64,000 bases of DNA, taken from NCBI RefSeq assembly GCF_033097365.1, contig NZ_AP028461.1, positions 11,187,501-11,251,500 of the forward strand. The letters are read 5' to 3'. The stretch's first letter is position 1, and each line of letters opens with the position of its first letter. Source of the DNA: Actinoplanes sichuanensis. Its GTDB lineage: Bacteria > Actinomycetota > Actinomycetes > Mycobacteriales > Micromonosporaceae. Below are positions 59,284-64,000 of the stretch, in pieces. A model generated the notes under the pieces. The model saw only the letters and a program-made list of their open reading frames with translations. It had not been told where the DNA came from and searched no databases. The translations under genes and the position numbers were made by a program.

Positions 59284-61089
59284 TCACTCAGTAAGGTGCG
59301 TCTCCAGCCAGGCGAGGGTCTCCCGGAGGAACTCGGCTCGGGCGGCTCGGTGCAGCAGTTCGTGACCCTCGCCGGGGAAGAGCAGGTAGCGGTGTGGGTG
59401 GTTGCGGGCGGCCAGCGCGGCGACCACCTGTTCGGCCTCGATCACCGGCACGTTCGTGTCGTTGGCGCCGTGCACCACCAGCAGCGGGGCGCGCAGCCTG
59501 TCGATCGAGTGGATCGGGGAGAGTTCGCGCAGCAGGGCGGCGTCGTGGACCGGGTGTCCGTATTTGCTCACCGCCGCCGACGCGATCCACGGCTCGGTGT
59601 GCTGGTAGAAGGTCGCGAAGTCGGACATGCCGCAGATGTCCACGCCGACGTCGAACAGTTCCGGGAACCTGGTCAGCGCCGCCAGCGTGAGGTAACCGCC
59701 GTAGGAACGGCCCATCACACCGACCCGGTCGGCGACCCCGGCGCGGCGCAGATAGGTCACGCAGGACCGGACGTCCTCGATCGCGGCGTGCCGCAGCCCC
59801 CCGTTGTCGGCGTCGACGAACGAGCGCCCGAAACCCGACGAACCGCGCACGTTGGCGGCGAAGACGGCGATGCCCCGGTCGGCCAGCGACTGGAAGAGCG
59901 GTCCGTGCCCCGGGCGTTCCTGCGCTTCCGGCCCGCCGTGCAGCCACACCACCACCGGATGCGGCCCGGGCGTCCGCGGCGTGAACAGCCATCCGGTCAG
60001 CGTCAGCCCGTCGTGCGCCGGGAAGGTCCGCAGCTCGGGCCGGATCGCGCCGGGTGACGCCGGTTCCGCGGACACCGCCTCGACCGGCCCGGATCTCCAC
60101 TGCCACACCCAGACGCCGTTCGGCTGTCCCGGCCCTTCCGCGGTGAACCCGAGCGCGGAGCCGTCGAAACTCCACACCAGGTCGGCGGCGACCGGGCCGG
60201 GCAGCGGCGAGAGGAGGACCGGGACGCGATCGCCGTCGTGGTCCAGGTCGATCACCGCGACTTCCGATTCGCCGCCCCGGACGTTCCACAACAACGCGGC
60301 GGTACGCCCATCGGCCGCCACCTCGAAGTCCTCGATCTCCCCGAGAAGCCCGGCGGAGGCGGGCGTGCCGAGGGCGGTGGGCGACTGGGCCAGCACCTCG
60401 ACGGCGTCACCCGCGATCCGGAGCAGGGCCGGGAACTCGCCGTCCTGGCTCAGGGCGTAGACACAACCGCCGCCGGGGCTGAAGACCGCCCGCTCCCCAC
60501 GGGTGACCGGCTTCTCCGTGCCGAGGGTCAGGTCACGCAGCACGATCTGGCGGGCGCCGCGTGGCCCGTACCGCAGAAGCGCGAAGCGCCCGGCCGGGTC
60601 CACGTCGAGAAGGGTGACCAGATCGCCCTCGGTGACCACCGTCCGCGTCCCGGCCGTGACGTCGATCAACACGGCCGTGGTGAGGTTCTCGGTGAGGGCG
60701 AGGATCGGCCGTCCGGGCAGCCACCGCATGTTGTCCGCGGTGTCCGCGCCGAACCCGGCCACCTGGTGCAGGTCGGACCCGTCCGGTCGGACCAGCCACA
60801 CCTCGTGCCGGGGCGCGCCGCCGGGAGCGATCTGGCAGGCCAGCCAGCCGCCCCCGGACGACCAGCGGACCGCCGATACCGGTTCCGGCCCGGTGCCGAC
60901 GCGGAAGGCCAGCTCGCTGCCGACCGGCTGCACCCAGACGGCCGGCACCCCACCACGGTCGGAGACGTACGCCATGTGCCGCCCGTCCGGGGACAGTGCC
61001 GGCGATCGGTTGCCGGCGACCTCCGATTCGATCGGCCGCCACCCGGCGGGCAGTACGGTCACGTCGGTGCGATGGAGCCGGCCGTCCAA
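59284..61089 (-). CDS. S9-family (prolyl oligopeptidase-type) serine peptidase
   Basis: A 601-aa two-domain protein. Residues 20-340 form a beta-propeller of WD-like blades (SPALSPDGRHMAYVSDRGG, VRWSSGGGWLACQIA, WSFDGSALGFTAEG), then an alpha/beta-hydrolase domain. The catalytic triad is Ser462 (GRSYGGY), Asp544 (HGANDTNVP) and His576 (GEGHEL); the oxyanion region is VWLHGGPEAQ. Members are acylaminoacyl- or dipeptidyl-peptidase-like. No signal peptide, so cytoplasmic. It begins with TTG at 61089, supported by AGGAGG 7 bases upstream. It follows the amidotransferase gene by 15 bases, so it probably processes or recycles the peptide made by the upstream ligase/amidotransferase pair (inference). 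Confidence 0.9.
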   Translation of the reverse strand: MDGRLHRTDVTVLPAGWRPIESEVAGNRSPALSPDGRHMAYVSDRGGVPAVWVQPVGSELAFRVGTGPEPVSAVRWSSGGGWLACQIAPGGAPRHEVWLVRPDGSDLHQVAGFGADTADNMRWLPGRPILALTENLTTAVLIDVTAGTRTVVTEGDLVTLLDVDPAGRFALLRYGPRGARQIVLRDLTLGTEKPVTRGERAVFSPGGGCVYALSQDGEFPALLRIAGDAVEVLAQSPTALGTPASAGLLGEIEDFEVAADGRTAALLWNVRGGESEVAVIDLDHDGDRVPVLLSPLPGPVAADLVWSFDGSALGFTAEGPGQPNGVWVWQWRSGPVEAVSAEPASPGAIRPELRTFPAHDGLTLTGWLFTPRTPGPHPVVVWLHGGPEAQERPGHGPLFQSLADRGIAVFAANVRGSSGFGRSFVDADNGGLRHAAIEDVRSCVTYLRRAGVADRVGVMGRSYGGYLTLAALTRFPELFDVGVDICGMSDFATFYQHTEPWIASAAVSKYGHPVHDAALLRELSPIHSIDRLRAPLLVVHGANDTNVPVIEAEQVVAALAARNHPHRYLLFPGEGHELLHRAARAEFLRETLAWLETHLTE

Positions 61090-61104
61090 CGGGGATCCTC
61101 CTGT

Positions 61105-62865
61105 CTACAACTGCTGCAACCACATCTCCAGCAGCGCGAGCTGCCACAACTGGTTCGCACCGAGCGTGGTGCGCGGGGTGTTCGGGTCGGCCAGGAGCGC
61201 GTCCACGTACTCCGGCCGGAACAGTGCCCGGTCGCGGGCGGCCGGCGCGTGCAGTGCGTCGCGGACCAGGTCGAGCACCGGGCCCTCCAGGTGCCGGATG
61301 CCGGGCACCGGGAAGTAGCCCTTCGGTCGGTCGATGACCTCGTCCGGGACGAGCCCGCGGGCCGCGTCCTTGAGCACCCCCTTGCCGTCACGGGCCAGTT
61401 TCAGCTCGGGCGGGCAGGCCGCCGCGATCTCCACCAGCTCGTGATCCAGGAACGGTACGCGCGCCTCCAGCCCGAACGCCATAGTCATGTTGTCGACCCG
61501 TTTGACCGGATCGTCGACGAGCATCACCTGCGAGTCGAGGCGCAGCGCGGCATCGACGGCGGTGGTGGCACCGGGCCGGGCGAAACTCGCCGCCACGAAG
61601 TCCCGGCTGACGTCGCCGTCCGGCAGCCACTCGGGGTTGAGCTGCCGGGCCAGGTCGTGGTGCGGCCTGTCGAAGAACTCCCCGGCATACGCCGCGACGG
61701 CCTGGTCCCGGGGCACGTCGGCGAGCGGTGGATACCAGCTGTAGCCGGCGAAGATCTCGTCCGCTCCCTGCCCAGATTGCACCACCTTCACATGCTTTGC
61801 AACGTCTTCGCTGAGCAGATTGAACGCGATGCAGTCGTGGCTCACCATCGGTTCGCTCATCGCCGCCACGGTTCGCTGCACCGCCGGCAGGAACCGGTCC
61901 TGACCGATCCTGATCTGGTGGTGCTCGGTGCCGAACTGCTTGGCGACGAGGTCCGAATACTCGAACTCGTCACCGCTCTCCCCGCCACCGGAGTCGAACC
62001 CGATGCTGAACGTGGTGAGCCCGGCCTGCCCCCGTTCGGCCAGCAGGGCCACGATGAGACTGGAGTCCAGCCCGCCGGACAGCAGCACACCGACCGGCAC
62101 GTCGGCGACCATCCGACGTTCGACCGCCTGGCGCAGCTTCGCCCGTACCGCCGCGGTCCAATCGGTCTCGTCGAGAGTGCGCTCGAAGCGCGCCTCCCAG
62201 TAGACCCGCTCGCTCGACGTGCCGTCGGCCCGGATCACCCGGACCGTGGCCGGGGGCAGTTTGCGCACCCCGGCCAGGATGGTCCGCGGCGCCGGCACCA
62301 CCGAGTGGAACGTCATGTAGTGGTGCAGCGCGACCTTGTCGATGCCGGTGTCCACCCCGCCCGCCGCGAGCAGCGCCGGCAGCGTCGAGGCGAACCGCAG
62401 CCGACCCGGCGACTCGGCCAGATACATCGGCTTGATCCCGAGCCGGTCCCGGGCCAGCGTGACCGTCCCGGTGTCGTGCTCGGCGACCGCGAACGCGAAC
62501 ATCCCGAGGAAACGGGTGACACAGTCGGCGCCCCAGCGGTGGTACGCCTTGAGGATCACCTCGGTGTCCGACGTCGAGAAGAACGTGTAGCCGTACCCGA
62601 TCAGCTCGTCACGCAGTTGCCGATAGTTGTAGATGCAACCGTTGAACACCACGGTGAGCCGCAGCTGCTCGTCGGTCATCGGCTGGGCACCGGCCTCCGA
62701 AAGGTCGATGATCTTCAGGCGGCGGTGGCCGAAAGTGATCCGGCCGCCGTCCCAGAGCCCGGCACCGTCCGGGCCCCGGGACTCGAGGCAGGGCAGCATC
62801 CGCCGGATCGCCTCGGTGTCCGCCCGCCGGTCGCCGTAACAGATCTCGCCGGCGATCCCACACAT
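61105..62865 (-). CDS. Asparagine-synthase-type amidotransferase, N-acetylglutaminylglutamine amide-like
   Basis: A 586-aa glutamine-dependent amidotransferase. Cys2 (MCGIAGEI) is the glutaminase nucleophile, RGPDGAGLW and VFNGCIYNYRQL are Ntn-domain hallmarks, and the synthetase half has the PP-loop LLSGGLDSSLIVALL plus SGQGADEIFAGY. Wording such as GHRRLKIIDLSEAGAQPMTDE and FFSTSDTEVILKAYHRWGADCV matches the subgroup that amidates N-acetylglutaminylglutamine (NAGGN, an osmoprotectant dipeptide) rather than AsnB. In other bacteria that enzyme lies beside a GNAT/ATP-grasp fusion and a peptidase. Here the partners are a circularly permuted ATP-grasp enzyme (12 bases upstream) and an S9 peptidase, so the product may differ. 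Start MCG is exact. Confidence 0.9.
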   Translation of the reverse strand: MCGIAGEICYGDRRADTEAIRRMLPCLESRGPDGAGLWDGGRITFGHRRLKIIDLSEAGAQPMTDEQLRLTVVFNGCIYNYRQLRDELIGYGYTFFSTSDTEVILKAYHRWGADCVTRFLGMFAFAVAEHDTGTVTLARDRLGIKPMYLAESPGRLRFASTLPALLAAGGVDTGIDKVALHHYMTFHSVVPAPRTILAGVRKLPPATVRVIRADGTSSERVYWEARFERTLDETDWTAAVRAKLRQAVERRMVADVPVGVLLSGGLDSSLIVALLAERGQAGLTTFSIGFDSGGGESGDEFEYSDLVAKQFGTEHHQIRIGQDRFLPAVQRTVAAMSEPMVSHDCIAFNLLSEDVAKHVKVVQSGQGADEIFAGYSWYPPLADVPRDQAVAAYAGEFFDRPHHDLARQLNPEWLPDGDVSRDFVAASFARPGATTAVDAALRLDSQVMLVDDPVKRVDNMTMAFGLEARVPFLDHELVEIAAACPPELKLARDGKGVLKDAARGLVPDEVIDRPKGYFPVPGIRHLEGPVLDLVRDALHAPAARDRALFRPEYVDALLADPNTPRTTLGANQLWQLALLEMWLQQL

Positions 62866-62877
62866 GAAATCCTCCTT

Positions 62878-64000
62878 CTATCCGAGCAGCCAGGTGTCCT
62901 TCGAGCCGCCGCCGCGTGAGGAATTGACGATCATGCTGCCGGCCGGGGCGACCCGGGTCAGGGCGGCCGGCGCGACCACCGACTCCCGGCCGGTGAAGAC
63001 GAACGCCCGCAGGTCGACGTGCCGTGGGGCGAGCCGGTGCCCGTCGAAGACCGGATGGGTGGAGAGGTTCACCACCTCCTGGGCCACCCACCGATGCGGG
63101 GCGGTGCGGATCTGCCGGCGCAGTGCGGCCAGCTCGTCGGCGGTCGCGTGCGGGCCGATCACGATCCGGTCGCCGCCGTAGCCGTCGACCGGCTTGCAGA
63201 CCAGCTCGTCCAGACGGGCCAGCACCTCGGTCCGCTGGTCCGGAATGCCGCACAGGTAGGTCGGCACGTCGGCGAGCAGCGGCTTCTCGTTCAGGTAGTA
63301 CTCGATGAGGCGGGGCACGTAGGCGTACACCGCCTTGTCGTCGGCGATCCCGTTGCCCAGTGCGTTGGCCAGCACGATGGTGTCCGCGTGCAGCGCCGAC
63401 ACCAGGCTCGGGCCCAGCGGCATGCCGTCCGCGCCGGGGGAGTGGACCAGGCTGTCCTCGCCCATCCGCAGGTAGATGACGTCCACCGGGTACCGGTGGC
63501 CGTTCTTCAGCCGCCACACCCGGCCCTCGTCGACGAACAGTTCGGTGCTGCGGACGACCGGCACCTCCATCGCCTCGGCCAGCATCCGGTGCTCGAACCA
63601 GGCCGAGTCGTCCGGGCCCTGGCTGAGCACGACGATCGCCGGATCGTCGGCGGCGGCCGGACCGGCGGCCTCCAACAGGGCCTGTTTGAGCAGCTTCGGG
63701 GTGTCCTCGACGGAGATCAGTGCGGCCGGGCGCGGCAGTTCGGGCAGGACGCTCCAGGTGAGGCGGCGGTTCTGCATGGCGTAGGCGATTCCGGACGGCA
63801 CCCGCAGGTTGTCCTCCAGCACACACCACTTCCCGGTGCCGTCCCGGACCAGATCAACCCCGGCGACCTGGGTACGGACCGCCGGCCGGCTGATCAGAGC
63901 GCCGCTGGCCCGCAGCTCCGGAGAACCGTCGATCACCCACTCCGGCACGATCCCGTCGGCCACCACCTGCCGGTCGGCGTAGACGTCACCGAGGAACGCG
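62878..64000 (-). CDS. Circularly permuted ATP-grasp ligase (cut by right edge)
   Basis: At least 373 residues, open to the right edge; the frame continues as FLGDVYADRQVVADGIVPEWV, so the N-terminus lies outside the window and the GTG at 63966 is not the true start. The family (DUF404/DUF407, circularly permuted ATP-grasp type 2) is recognised from VLEDNLRVPSGIAYAMQNRRL, ADTIVLANALGNGIADDKAVYAYVP, VCKPVDGYGGDRIVIGP, and RHVDLRAFVFTG with the C-terminal NSSRGGGSKDTWLL. Such enzymes form amide bonds with an acyl phosphate. It is the first visible gene of an operon with the NAGGN-type amidotransferase and an S9 peptidase, so a small peptide amide is the likely product. Confidence 0.88.
   Translation of the reverse strand, partial: AFLGDVYADRQVVADGIVPEWVIDGSPELRASGALISRPAVRTQVAGVDLVRDGTGKWCVLEDNLRVPSGIAYAMQNRRLTWSVLPELPRPAALISVEDTPKLLKQALLEAAGPAAADDPAIVVLSQGPDDSAWFEHRMLAEAMEVPVVRSTELFVDEGRVWRLKNGHRYPVDVIYLRMGEDSLVHSPGADGMPLGPSLVSALHADTIVLANALGNGIADDKAVYAYVPRLIEYYLNEKPLLADVPTYLCGIPDQRTEVLARLDELVCKPVDGYGGDRIVIGPHATADELAALRRQIRTAPHRWVAQEVVNLSTHPVFDGHRLAPRHVDLRAFVFTGRESVVAPAALTRVAPAGSMIVNSSRGGGSKDTWLLG

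Noticed and set aside
61105-62865. Annotation as asparagine synthetase AsnB
   Set aside because: Sequence wording and the neighbouring ligase and peptidase fit the N-acetylglutaminylglutamine amidotransferase subgroup better.

Overview
This window comes from a high-GC Gram-positive actinobacterium, most likely a member of the Micromonosporaceae such as Actinoplanes. The evidence is GC-rich third codon positions throughout, many GTG starts with 4-base GTGA/ATGA gene overlaps, DesK/NarL-type two-component pairs, ABC-2 transporter pairs, a stand-alone LigD polymerase domain, an Acg-type nitroreductase and a DinB/DUF664 protein. The genus is an inference. No rRNA, tRNA, CRISPR array, insertion sequence or phage gene was seen.

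Layout. 1-11 kb: the N-terminus of a membrane protein cut by the left edge; a minus-strand run of an orphan sugar-binding lipoprotein, a LigD-type polymerase, a histidine kinase and its NarL-type regulator; a small membrane protein and RNase HI; then a tightly coupled plus-strand operon of two ABC-2 ATPase/permease pairs followed by a second kinase/regulator pair. 11.1-42.0 kb: four tandem, co-oriented genes for giant secreted Calx-beta repeat proteins (2665, 3173, 3154 and 1111 aa). They share an unusual signal-peptide motif (PFRLW-x-P-x-R) and a C-terminal two-lobed module, and have no sortase signal or membrane anchor. The second and third form an operon. The fourth has its own roughly 180-nt leader carrying a clear GEMM-I (cyclic dinucleotide) riboswitch that abuts its ribosome binding site.

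42-51 kb: a TetR-controlled heterodimeric ABC exporter, an alkaline-phosphatase/sulfatase-fold membrane enzyme, an Acg-family nitroreductase, a RimJ/RimL-type acetyltransferase, CbiZ (cobamide remodelling), a 16-bp tandem repeat array and a shortened ModA-like lipoprotein. 51-57 kb: a kinase-like/methyltransferase fusion, then a redox-signalling cluster: an NAD kinase fused to a small GNAT domain, a receiver/glutaredoxin-like/thioredoxin-reductase-like flavoprotein lacking its CxxC, and a histidine kinase with an N-terminal cyclic-nucleotide-binding fold. 56.5-64 kb, all minus strand: a DinB-like protein, a Pro/Thr-rich membrane protein, an MFS transporter, and an operon of a circularly permuted ATP-grasp enzyme (cut by the right edge), an N-acetylglutaminylglutamine-type amidotransferase and an S9 peptidase.

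The most interesting system is the 31-kb Calx-beta locus: a family of very large, presumably calcium-binding surface or matrix proteins expanded by domain-cassette duplication, with at least one member under cyclic-dinucleotide riboswitch control. The nucleotide next to the ligand pocket is A rather than the usual G, so the ligand could be c-di-GMP or cGAMP.
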